Below are positions 27,944-36,376 of a stretch of DNA of 64,000 nt, piece after piece (positions within the stretch are counted from its first letter, which is position 1; every line of letters starts with the position of its first letter). The translations under genes and the position numbers were made by a program. Source of the stretch: Methylobacter sp. S3L5C (GTDB lineage: Bacteria; Pseudomonadota; Gammaproteobacteria; Methylococcales; Methylomonadaceae); the NCBI RefSeq assembly GCF_022788635.1, contig NZ_CP076024.1, positions 1,550,001-1,614,000 on the forward strand, written 5' to 3'. A model generated the notes under the pieces. The model saw only the letters and a program-made list of their open reading frames with translations. It was not told the DNA's origin and ran no database searches.

Positions 27944-30175
27944 TTAGAAATCGTAACTTAAGGTAACCCGACCGGTAATGGGGGAGCCAGGCATGATGTT
28001 ATTGTTATTATGTGCGGTCAGTACATAATTTTCGTTGGTTAAATTTTCCATATTCACTTGTAAACGTAACTTCTGGGTAAGTTTGGCGAAGAGTGCTGCA
28101 TCCAGACGAGCATAAGCTGGGAGTACGGCACTTTGCGTTGCTGTTGGTAATTGTGCATACATATCAGAACGACTGACCACACCAATCGCAGCACCCCACA
28201 TATTATTGATGTTATATCGATTCCACAGTGAGAAGGTATGCTTGGGTGTTTGCGCCAATTGGGTACCTTTCAGGATTGCGTTAGCACCGTTACCTTGTTG
28301 TTTGGTAATTTCACCATCCTGATAAGCGTAACCACCGAAAACACTCCATTTTTCAGTGATGTTGCCCGAAAAACCTAATTCTATACCGCGAGTTTCCTGA
28401 CCATCTACCAGAATCGATTGTGTGCTATTTTGTGGGTCGGTAATGGCGACATTGGCCCGCTCCAATATATATAGTGCTGATGTAAGCGCAAAATTGGAAT
28501 TTACGTCCCATTTAGCACCAATTTCATAGTTGGTAAATTTTTCCGGGTCAAATGTTTTATTGCTTAGCGTCAGTGAGGTCAGTTGATCGCCTGCACGTGG
28601 CACATATGAGATACTATAATTGGCATAAATAGAAACCGGTTCTATAGGTTTAAAAATCAACCCGGCGCGTGGTGACAAAAGATTATTGGTAACATCAAAG
28701 TTCTCGGAAACAGTTGTGCCACTGGTAGTGCCTTTTTTTATACTATCAACATTAGTTTGAAATTTATCATATCTAAGGCCCAGAATGGCTTGCCATTTCG
28801 GCGAAAATATAATTTGGTCTTGAACATAAAGCCCTACGGTATCGACCATGGATTTATTATCACTAAACGGACTGTTACTGTTGACAAGGTTGGGTCTAAA
28901 GCTGACCGGCATGTTACCAATTTGTGTGGTGTTATTGGCATTTAAATTTACTTGGGTGCCTGTGCTTGTAAAGTCATTGTTAAAAAAACCTGCCATACGC
29001 AAGTCTTTTGTATCTTGCGAGACAAGTTCCATACCGGTAAGCAGTTTATTCTCAATACCCCACCACTTTGCGGTATAAGTCAAATCTGTTTGGTTAACAA
29101 CATTTTCACGGTTAGTTGCGTTGTTATAAGCACTTACTGCGAAAGTACCATCATTGGCAACAGAGCTATTAGCAAACACATTTTGATAGAATTTGTTGTA
29201 ATTTGCCCAGCGGGTACGATTTTTTACGTTAATGCCGCTATTAAACTGATGTTCAATCATGGCATTAAATGCAAATGTCTCTGTATCGGTGGGGCTAAGC
29301 TCTGAGCTACCAAAGAATGCAGAGTTATCACCAAGATTAAAAGGTTTTCTGCTGTTAACGTCATTATATGCACCGTTTGCAGAGGGAATACCTCGATCAG
29401 CAATACGTTTATCTTTAAAGTATTCTGCTCCTATTACAACTTTAGTGTTGTCAGAAGGACGGATTGTGAAAGTTGGCGTAGCGCCATAACGCTCAATATT
29501 CACTCCATCACGATAGGAGTTGGAATTTTCATAAACTGAATTGAGGCGAAACGCTATATCCTCGGTTAACGATTGACCAAGATCGCCGGCAATGCGTCTT
29601 TGGTTATATGCACCATAACTGGCAGTAAGTTGCCTGACAGGATCCCAACCAGCTTCTTTAGAGACGCGATTAACTACTCCGCCTGCGCCGCCACGACCAA
29701 ATATCATGCCGTTAGAACCTTTTAATACTTCAATGCGGTCTGTATTATATAAATCGCGGTAGGTTTGTACATCATCACGAACACCATCAACAAAAAAATC
29801 ACCTGTGGTTGCATTTCCGCGAAGCACAATGGCGTCACGGTTACCTTCACCCTGAGATGCCTGTACGCCAGGAACGTAACGAATAGCTTCAGCAACACTT
29901 TGAACAGATTGGTCTTTGATTATATCTTGCGTGACGACTGAAATTGATTGCGGTATATCAAGCAGTTTTGTGTCAGTTTTTGTGGCTGTTGTGCTGCTTA
30001 TGGCATTATACCCATCTACGGGTCTTGTATCGCTTGCTATAGGTGCAGTAACGTCTATTGTTTCAAGTTTAATGATATTATTTTCAGCAGGTTGCGTCAT
30101 TGCGTTACCTGATACCAAAGTAGCCGAGACTGAGACTGCCAAGCTAAAAATTTTTTTGTTTATTTTTGACTTCAT
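27944..30175 (-). CDS. TonB-dependent siderophore receptor 1
   Basis: An outer-membrane receptor of the catecholate/Fiu-like type, 743 residues. A signal peptide ends near SGNAMTQP, a TonB box (LETIDVTAP) follows, then the plug domain (IPQSISVVTQDIIKDQ, AEAIRYVPGVQASQGEG, VLKGSNGMIFGRGGAGGVVN) and a 22-strand barrel ending in VTLSYDF with the terminal Phe. The longest frame would start at 30223, but that ATG lies within the Fur box itself; the ATG at 30175 begins the signal peptide. It is a paralogue of the receptor at 31487-33655 and seems to have its own Fur-regulated promoter. Confidence 0.9.
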   Translation of the reverse strand: MKSKINKKIFSLAVSVSATLVSGNAMTQPAENNIIKLETIDVTAPIASDTRPVDGYNAISSTTATKTDTKLLDIPQSISVVTQDIIKDQSVQSVAEAIRYVPGVQASQGEGNRDAIVLRGNATTGDFFVDGVRDDVQTYRDLYNTDRIEVLKGSNGMIFGRGGAGGVVNRVSKEAGWDPVRQLTASYGAYNQRRIAGDLGQSLTEDIAFRLNSVYENSNSYRDGVNIERYGATPTFTIRPSDNTKVVIGAEYFKDKRIADRGIPSANGAYNDVNSRKPFNLGDNSAFFGSSELSPTDTETFAFNAMIEHQFNSGINVKNRTRWANYNKFYQNVFANSSVANDGTFAVSAYNNATNRENVVNQTDLTYTAKWWGIENKLLTGMELVSQDTKDLRMAGFFNNDFTSTGTQVNLNANNTTQIGNMPVSFRPNLVNSNSPFSDNKSMVDTVGLYVQDQIIFSPKWQAILGLRYDKFQTNVDSIKKGTTSGTTVSENFDVTNNLLSPRAGLIFKPIEPVSIYANYSISYVPRAGDQLTSLTLSNKTFDPEKFTNYEIGAKWDVNSNFALTSALYILERANVAITDPQNSTQSILVDGQETRGIELGFSGNITEKWSVFGGYAYQDGEITKQQGNGANAILKGTQLAQTPKHTFSLWNRYNINNMWGAAIGVVSRSDMYAQLPTATQSAVLPAYARLDAALFAKLTQKLRLQVNMENLTNENYVLTAHNNNNIMPGSPITGRVTLSYDF

Positions 30176-30205
30176 AAGATAGAAACAATGATTATTATTT
30201 GTCTC

Positions 30206-30224
30206 AATGATAATCGTTCTCATT
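30206..30224 (-). promoter_or_regulatory. Fur box upstream of siderophore receptor 1
   Basis: The 19 bases AATGATAATCGTTCTCATT closely match the Fur consensus of GATAAT hexamers in inverted and direct order. It lies 31 bases before the receptor ATG, so iron-loaded Fur would block the promoter. Confidence 0.75.
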
Positions 30225-30471
30225 AATAAAGTAAACTGTTTATCTTAAATTTAATAGCCTTTGCATTTACCAATTGTTTGGAATACTTTGGACTTTAATG
30301 ATTTTATAATGGAGTCCTCTCATAGGCCTTTGGTGCTGGATTTTTGTATTGATAGGACTAACGAGCGCTATTAACGATTTCTTGATATTCGCGTAAATTA
30401 TAGTGGCAATCAGCCAGGTCGGCTCTTGAAGAGCTATCGATCTGAGTGCTCGGAATCCCTCTCAACAAGGT

Positions 30472-31167
30472 TTACCCTTCAATGGTTTGTAATGCGAAAA
30501 ATATCGCCAATCCTAACGAACCGAAACCAAGACCTGCGGCTACCAGTCGCTTGCCGTGCAGCCCCGTCCATAGTAGGGTGCCAGTCAAACTCAGTAATAT
30601 CAAGCCGCCAGCTAAGGTATCAACTAGTAGCACCCAGCCCACCCCCATACCGGTACCTTTATGTAGATTAGTCAGTACCGATAATATATTGCCTTGACCT
30701 TGTTTGACGCTGACAAAGGCATTACCTTCCCAGTATTCGGCCTGCATCATTCGTTTAGGATTACGCACAGTGATTTTCCAGAACGACGGCTGTTGAAACT
30801 GGACATTATTCCATATCACCATTTTTCTGGCTTCTTGCTGGATTTTGGCGTGATTGGTGTTTAGTCCCAATGATTGACCGAGCCAAGCCGCCATAGCTTC
30901 AGGATCGGCAGGTCGTGGTTCCGGTAGCGCCAGTTGGATTTCCTGTTGTTCCATTTTACCGATCGGGATTTTCATAACATCACGGTGATTGAGTAAAATA
31001 CCGGAAAATCCAAACAATAATCCTAGCGCTGCACCCCACAACCCTACCCAGGCATGAGTTCGGCGCAGCCATTTTAAAAAGGTGCCGCGCGACAAGCGTT
31101 TGGGGAGGAATAAATAGCCGCCTGAAGGTTTATGAGGTGGTGGCACGATAGTGTTTGGAATATTCAT
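30472..31167 (-). CDS. PepSY-associated membrane protein
   Basis: A 231-residue membrane protein with a PepSY-type transmembrane pattern. After a basic N-terminus comes KWLRRTHAWVGLWGAALGLL (helix 1, residues 32-55, with the conserved His), then a periplasmic part of about 110 residues, a second helix with GWVLLVDTLAGGLILLSLTG and a third (GFGSLGLAIFFALQ). Proteins of this group sit beside siderophore receptors and are thought to act in reduction or release of ferric siderophores. It follows receptor 2 on the minus strand, after a gap of 319 bases. Confidence 0.75.
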   Translation of the reverse strand: MNIPNTIVPPPHKPSGGYLFLPKRLSRGTFLKWLRRTHAWVGLWGAALGLLFGFSGILLNHRDVMKIPIGKMEQQEIQLALPEPRPADPEAMAAWLGQSLGLNTNHAKIQQEARKMVIWNNVQFQQPSFWKITVRNPKRMMQAEYWEGNAFVSVKQGQGNILSVLTNLHKGTGMGVGWVLLVDTLAGGLILLSLTGTLLWTGLHGKRLVAAGLGFGSLGLAIFFALQTIEG

Positions 31168-31486
31168 TGTTTATTTTTTCAAGTTTGAATGGGTTGATAT
31201 TTATTATGAGGTTCGTAGAATTAGTTGAAGTAAAAGGCATCTGAAAAAACGTCTTTCCCGTGAAGGCAGGAAATCCGTTTGTCGATTTAACTGGGTTCCA
31301 GATTTAATAGGGATGACTATTAATTTAATAAGAATGTCCTGAATAAGAGCCTTTTTAAAAAGTATTGTTGGGCAAGCAGGTTCAATGACTTATCCTGTAA
31401 GCTACCATAGTTTACAAAAACGACAGAGTTTGTTTGGGAATCGATTTTTATTGCTTTTTACCAGTGCTAATCAAGTATAAATTTTA
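31168..31486. other. Gap between receptor 2 and the PepSY gene
   Basis: About 320 bases without an ORF of any size. I see no Fur box, repeat or clear terminator, so whether the PepSY gene has its own promoter is open. Confidence 0.5.
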
Positions 31487-33655
31487 CTAAAACTTTATAG
31501 TGATTCCGCCGTTAACAGCAATTGGTGATCCTGGCGTGATATTGTTGTTACTGTGGGCCGAAGCATAATACTGTTTGTCAAACAGGTTTTCGATATTCAC
31601 TTGCAGTTGAATATTTTTAGTAACCTTATAGTAAACGGCTGCATCGAAACGCAGGAAGCCCGGTAGGGTCACCAGATTGTCCGTGGCCGCATACATTTTG
31701 CCGCGATATATCGAGCCTAGGCCGACGCCCCATTGTTGGGTAATGTCATAACGGTTCCACAGCGAAAAAGAGTGTTCCGGCACTTGCGCCATGGTTGCAC
31801 CCGCCAAGGCGGAACTTGAAATACTTTTGGTTATCTCGCCATTCTGGTAGGCATAGCCGCCAAAGACTTTCCATGCATCGGTAATGCTACCGCTCAGACC
31901 CAATTCTATGCCTCGTGAACGCTGGCCATCGACCAAAAACGATAGCGCTGAATTATTGGGGTCAGTAGCAATGGCATTGAGGCGATCCAGTTGGTAAAAT
32001 GCCAGAGTCGCCGATATATCGGGGATAATATCCCACTTGGCACCCACTTCGTAATTTCTGAATTCTTCCGGTTTTAGCGCTTGATTACTCAGCGTAAGCG
32101 ATGATAGTTGTTCGCCGGCCCTGGGTACATAGGCAATGCTGTAATTAGTATACAAGGAGAAGTTGTCAAAAGGTTTATAGAGTAAACCACCTCGTGGTGA
32201 CACCAAGTTGTTGGCAGTCGTAATATTTTGACCATTGTTGTTATTCTGGAAATCGACGTCAAAGCGATCATAGCGTACCCCCATAATAGCCTGCCAATGC
32301 TGCGTTAATTCGATCTGATCCTGCACATAACCTGCGGCGGTAGTTGCAACGCCGTGATTATTCGCGTCTGTGGCGCTATGCCGGAAAGCGACAGCGCCGT
32401 TATATCTTGGATTGGCCACGGAAACATTAGCTGACGTAGCATTAGCTCCTATATCGGTAAAATAACCACTATTCCTGAAGTTATCGGTTTCCTGATGGCC
32501 AAACTCGGCTCCGGTCAGAAACTTATGCTTGAAAGGCCCGGTGTGCAGCGAAAAGGTCAGATCGGTTTGGTTAAAGAAATTCTCACGCTGGGTAGCGCTA
32601 TTATAGGCTGCGATCGCTACCTGGTCGCCTACGGCGTTGACCGCGCCGGCAAATATATTTTGAGCGAACTGATCATAACTAGCGTAACGACTGCTATTAC
32701 GAACCGAGACACCACTACCAAAGTCATGATCAATTATTGCACTGAAAGAATCAACCTTTGCTCCGGTTGGACTTCGATCCGGATCCCCAAAAAACGTAGA
32801 GGCATCGGTGTTGACCGGCCGACCATTGAATGAGGAAATTCCTCGATCCGCCGTTCTGTTATCCTCGTAATGCTCATAGCCCAGCGTTACATTAGTCTGG
32901 TCGTTGGGACGCCAGGATGCAGTAGGATTAATCCCCCAGCGCCGGGCATTGAAGCCGTCCCTATAGCTGCGGGAATTTTCCCACATACTGGTCAGGCGCA
33001 CGGCAAAGTTATCGTTAATAGCTTGATCGACGTCCCCTGTTAACCGGTATTTATCGAAGGAACCAAACTGTATATTCATTTCGCGGCCAGTATTCCAGTT
33101 TGCTTGTTTGGTAGCCCGATTAATCAAGCCGCCCGAGCCGCCGCGACCGAAGATCATCGCGTTGGGGCCCTTCAGTACATCTACCCTTTCGATGTTGTAA
33201 AGATCACGATAATACTGTACGTCATCGCGTATGCCATCGACATACATATCTGAACTTGAACTGTTGCCACGAAAAATCGGATTATCTCGCCTGCCTTCAC
33301 CTTGAGCGATACTAACACCAGGTACATAGCGAACGGTATCGGCTATGCTCTGCATGTTTTGGTCCTTGATTAATTCTTGCGAGATAACGGTGATTGACTG
33401 CGGGAGGTCGATCAGGGCAGTGTCGGTTTTAACGGCTGTGGCGTTACTTTTGGCTTGATAGCCTTTAATTATATTTGGCTTTTTATTGCGTACCGCCTTA
33501 ACTTTAACGTCCTTTAGAATGATTTCCTGCTCTTCATTCACTGCGGGTTTCTTGATCGGTTCGGCGGCCACTGCCATACTGCTTAATAGCGCTCCCAGCG
33601 GTAACAAAGTCCTCAGTAGCCAGCTGTTTTTTATTTTTGCATTTTTTTGATACAT
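31487..33655 (-). CDS. TonB-dependent siderophore receptor 2
   Basis: A 722-residue outer-membrane receptor paralogous to the one at 27944-30175. It has a signal peptide ending SMAVAAEP and a TonB-box-like ILKDVKVKAV. The plug is LPQSITVISQELIKDQNMQS, RYVPGVSIAQGEGRRDN, VLKGPNAMIFGRGGSGGLIN. A barrel follows and ends in a terminal Phe (GGITIKF). Shared runs with receptor 1, such as the RYVPGV and MIFGRGG parts and NNNI-PGSPI near the end, show a recent common origin. It follows exbD by 72 bases, so it is probably in the hemP-tonB-exbB-exbD transcript. Confidence 0.9.
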   Translation of the reverse strand: MYQKNAKIKNSWLLRTLLPLGALLSSMAVAAEPIKKPAVNEEQEIILKDVKVKAVRNKKPNIIKGYQAKSNATAVKTDTALIDLPQSITVISQELIKDQNMQSIADTVRYVPGVSIAQGEGRRDNPIFRGNSSSSDMYVDGIRDDVQYYRDLYNIERVDVLKGPNAMIFGRGGSGGLINRATKQANWNTGREMNIQFGSFDKYRLTGDVDQAINDNFAVRLTSMWENSRSYRDGFNARRWGINPTASWRPNDQTNVTLGYEHYEDNRTADRGISSFNGRPVNTDASTFFGDPDRSPTGAKVDSFSAIIDHDFGSGVSVRNSSRYASYDQFAQNIFAGAVNAVGDQVAIAAYNSATQRENFFNQTDLTFSLHTGPFKHKFLTGAEFGHQETDNFRNSGYFTDIGANATSANVSVANPRYNGAVAFRHSATDANNHGVATTAAGYVQDQIELTQHWQAIMGVRYDRFDVDFQNNNNGQNITTANNLVSPRGGLLYKPFDNFSLYTNYSIAYVPRAGEQLSSLTLSNQALKPEEFRNYEVGAKWDIIPDISATLAFYQLDRLNAIATDPNNSALSFLVDGQRSRGIELGLSGSITDAWKVFGGYAYQNGEITKSISSSALAGATMAQVPEHSFSLWNRYDITQQWGVGLGSIYRGKMYAATDNLVTLPGFLRFDAAVYYKVTKNIQLQVNIENLFDKQYYASAHSNNNITPGSPIAVNGGITIKF

Positions 33656-33727
33656 ACGTTTCCCGCTTTTGTCGCTTAAAAAGTAAATGGCTGCCTGGCG
33701 GAAAACGCGGGGTGGCTGATTATTTTG

Positions 33728-34153
33728 TTATTGGTTATTAGTATCTGGTTCAGAAACAAAACCGATGTGGGTAATACCGGCCTTGGTTGCATCAGCCAGG
33801 GTTTCGGCAACAAGTCGATATGGCGCGGCTTGGTCGGCCCTGATATGCAATTCCGGTTGCGGCAGTTGTACGGTGATTTCCAATAAGTGTTGTTGTAGTT
33901 CTGTACGTGTTACCGGTATTTCGTTCCAGAATAACTGCTCGTCAAGATTGATGGATAAGGTAATATGTTCAGGTTGTTCGGGCTGCGCCTGACTGCCCGC
34001 TTTGGGCAAGTCAATTTTCACCGTATGCGTCATCATCGGTGCTGTGATCATAAAAATGATCAGCAGCACCAGCATCACATCAATTAGTGGCACCATATTG
34101 ATTTCGGCGACAGGGTGGGTGTTTTTACTTTGATCGAAACCGCCGAATGCCAT
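33728..34153 (-). CDS. exbD: Biopolymer transport protein ExbD
   Basis: ExbD is part of the ExbB-ExbD motor that energises TonB with the proton gradient. The 141-residue product has one membrane helix (residues 21-42, MVPLIDVMLVLLIIFMI) with the conserved Asp26 that takes the proton. The segment before the helix reads HPVAEINMVPLIDVMLV, a hallmark of the ExbD/TolR family. The rest is the periplasmic domain. Its ATG shares one base with the exbB stop (TAATG), which indicates coupled translation. Confidence 0.93.
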   Translation of the reverse strand: MAFGGFDQSKNTHPVAEINMVPLIDVMLVLLIIFMITAPMMTHTVKIDLPKAGSQAQPEQPEHITLSINLDEQLFWNEIPVTRTELQQHLLEITVQLPQPELHIRADQAAPYRLVAETLADATKAGITHIGFVSEPDTNNQ

Positions 34154-34842
34154 TACTCTGCTCCTGAATTAAGCGGTACAGACGCACCTGTGGTTAGAAA
34201 AGCAAATAAGTCATGGGCAAAAGCATCCAGCTTTGCCAGCACCAGTCGATTGGATCGGGAGCAATCGTTGTACGCCAGCACCGCAGGGATAGCCACGGCT
34301 AGCCCTAAGCCTGTCATAATCAAAGCTTCGCCGACCGGCCCGGCAATTTGGTCGAGTGTGCCCAGACCGCTTTGGCCAATACCGATCAGAGCGTGGTAAA
34401 CCCCCCATACCGTGCCGAACAAACCGACAAAGGGTGCAGTGCTGGCAATCGACGCCAGCGCGGTCAAGCCCCATTCCAGATGGGTGGTTTCCTCATCAAT
34501 AATACGACGCATGGCACGCGTTAAAAATTCGGTGGATGAGCCAGCCTCATGCAGTCTATGGGCACCATGTTTGGCATGGTGCCGGGCAGCAGCGATGGCA
34601 TGGCTGGTCAAATGCCCAAACGGTTCGCTGCTTGGGTGTTGCTTTAGTGACTTGGCTACTTCATCCAGCGAAGCGGCATCCCAAAAAGTGTTTAAAAATT
34701 GCTTGCTGCAATGGCGTGCCCGCCTGACTTGCCAAGCCTTGATAATAATAAAATACCAACTGGCCATCGACATAAAGATAAGCATGCCAAACAGGAACAG
34801 CCCTACTGTGTCGTTTTGTGTTAAAAAATGTTTGAAATCCAT
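34153..34842 (-). CDS. exbB: Biopolymer transport protein ExbB
   Basis: ExbB forms the pentameric membrane channel around ExbD. The 229-residue protein has three membrane helices (about residues 14-33, 125-150 and 165-190). The family motif is ASIASTAPFVGLFGTVWGVYHALIGIG, and the last helix region is GEALIMTGLGLAVAIPAVLAYN. The ATG at 34842 has GAAGGA eight bases upstream; the in-frame TTG at 34857 is less likely. It lies between tonB (4 bases away) and exbD. Confidence 0.93.
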   Translation of the reverse strand: MDFKHFLTQNDTVGLFLFGMLIFMSMASWYFIIIKAWQVRRARHCSKQFLNTFWDAASLDEVAKSLKQHPSSEPFGHLTSHAIAAARHHAKHGAHRLHEAGSSTEFLTRAMRRIIDEETTHLEWGLTALASIASTAPFVGLFGTVWGVYHALIGIGQSGLGTLDQIAGPVGEALIMTGLGLAVAIPAVLAYNDCSRSNRLVLAKLDAFAHDLFAFLTTGASVPLNSGAE

Positions 34843-34846
34843 ATAT

Positions 34847-35704
34847 TTATCCTTCAAGTGAAAATGTAACGGGTACTACAATCCAAGCCGATATTTTCTG
34901 TTCGCCACGCTGAGCAGGAACAAATCGCCATTTTTTAACGGTATCCAGTGCGGCTTGGTCCAACCGGTTAAATCCGCTACTTTTTCGTAGTACTACTTGT
35001 GCAACAGTGCCATCGCTATTGATCATGGCGCGTAGCAGTACCCGGCCTTGTTCGCCAAGTTCGCGTGAAACAGATGGGTAATCCGGTGCCGGATTATTTA
35101 GATAGTCGGCATTAAGATTCGGTAGTGTTACCGGCACATCGTTGGCAGTAGTATCTGGTGTCACGGTTATCGCATTGATTGCCGCAACAGTCGGGAGTTC
35201 TGCGTGAGTGTTCTGTGACTGTGTTATAGTCGATTCGGCTTCCGGACTGGGTGCGGCGATGACTGGTTTAGAAGCAGCTATTTTTTTAGATTTTAGTTTG
35301 GGTTTGGATTTGACGGCTGGTTTTACAGTAACCTGTTTAGGTTGAGTTGCAGGTTTGACGGGTTCTGCATGAGTTGGCGAATTGTCAAGCCATTCCACCA
35401 TGATGGGTTTTGGCGGTGCAATGGTTTGCTTGGTTTCGACTATCGGAGTCGTAACAAACCATAGTAGATGTAGTGCCAGGGTTAACAAAATACCAATCAG
35501 GTATTCATTGCGTGTTAAAGAGGCGTATAAATTCAAACGACCATGTTTATTAGGTCGATTTTTGTCGGTTGCGTCAGGGTATTTGTTACTGCTGTTAACA
35601 ACAGTTAATAGCCTGGTAACAGGTAGTTGATTGTGTGTAGTCGAATTAAGATTTTGTTCGGAAGATGCCGGAAAATCTGGTTTCTTTAGAAAATTTACTG
35701 ACAT
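34847..35704 (-). CDS. tonB: TonB energy-transducing protein
   Basis: TonB links the ExbBD motor to outer-membrane receptors. The 285-residue product has an N-terminal cytosolic part of about 70 residues, longer than in E. coli TonB, then one membrane helix (YLIGILLTLALHLLWFV, about residues 68-86). A Pro/Lys-rich spacer (KPKLKSKK) follows and a C-terminal TonB domain: PDYPSVSRELGEQGRVLLRA, SSGFNRLDQAALDTVKKWRFVPA. ATG 35704 has AAGG seven bases upstream and is preferred over the ATG at 35710. The gene is 89 bases downstream of hemP. Confidence 0.92.
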   Translation of the reverse strand: MSVNFLKKPDFPASSEQNLNSTTHNQLPVTRLLTVVNSSNKYPDATDKNRPNKHGRLNLYASLTRNEYLIGILLTLALHLLWFVTTPIVETKQTIAPPKPIMVEWLDNSPTHAEPVKPATQPKQVTVKPAVKSKPKLKSKKIAASKPVIAAPSPEAESTITQSQNTHAELPTVAAINAITVTPDTTANDVPVTLPNLNADYLNNPAPDYPSVSRELGEQGRVLLRAMINSDGTVAQVVLRKSSGFNRLDQAALDTVKKWRFVPAQRGEQKISAWIVVPVTFSLEG

Positions 35705-35793
35705 AACCATACCTTGAGTTTAAATGAAGGCTGGCTGGCTTCCTGTCCCAATAGGCAAGGTGGCTGGCTGTGCTGCTAATAAGAGGGTTTGAA

Positions 35794-35985
35794 CTATTTG
35801 GTCAAAATCAGTTTGCCGTTACTGGTAATGCGAAGACGATAGTCGTCACTCTGATGCTCAATGATAATTTCATTTTGCGTACCAAAAAGCTGTTGACAGT
35901 TAAACCGAGGCTTGGCGATTGCAATTTCGCGCCTGTCTTGCGATTTTATTAAATCAGATACCTGATCGTTAACGGGGATTTTCAT
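35794..35985 (-). CDS. hemP: Hemin uptake protein HemP
   Basis: A 63-residue protein ending EIIIEHQSDDYRLRITSNGKLILTK, which matches the conserved HemP tail (I-H-G-x-YRLR-T-x-GKLILTK). HemP is a small protein found at the head of heme and iron uptake operons; in some bacteria it acts as a regulator of heme receptor genes. Here it is the first gene after the Fur box at 36155 and precedes tonB-exbB-exbD. The size fits the family. Confidence 0.85.
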   Translation of the reverse strand: MKIPVNDQVSDLIKSQDRREIAIAKPRFNCQQLFGTQNEIIIEHQSDDYRLRITSNGKLILTK

Positions 35986-36376
35986 TTTTATAAGTACATA
36001 AGTTGTTTATATAATCAGTTTAATTACATTAACTCTGTTGGTGTGGTTTCTGGCATGTTGATGTTACTGACGAGAAGTTAATGGGCATGTACTGATTCGA
36101 CTATTGGGTGACTAAACAGGTGTAGCAATAATAGCAAAATAGCCATTACTTGTAAATGATAATGATTGTTATTTGTAAATAAAATAATAGGATTTTAATT
36201 TGTTTTGGCTTTTTGAAAAACAAACAATACTTCAGATAAATAAATTCTATTCTTTGAGTAGGGTAACTCTAATTTTAATGAGAAAATTTGGAAATTTAAA
36301 TTCTGAAGATTTCTGTTTTCATAATTCTTGCACAGTTAATGATAACAATAGGTTATTCATTGTTGGGAGTGTAGCC
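35986..36376. other. Divergent regulatory region between hemP and the histidine kinase
   Basis: About 390 AT-rich bases with one Fur box (36155-36173). The frame of the kinase stays open back to 36200, but the real start at 36377 has a strong ribosome site, so the segment before it is best read as noncoding leader. Confidence 0.55.
36155..36173 (-). promoter_or_regulatory. Fur box upstream of hemP-tonB-exbBD
   Basis: AATGATAATGATTGTTATT resembles the 19-base Fur consensus, with three partial NATAAT hexamers. It lies 170 bases upstream of hemP and about 200 upstream of the BaeS-like kinase, so it could act on either divergent promoter; the iron genes are the more likely target. Confidence 0.65.

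Noticed and set aside
34412-34861. 149-codon plus-strand frame over exbB
   Set aside because: ExbB is certain on the minus strand; the overlap frame has no domain and would be wholly antisense.
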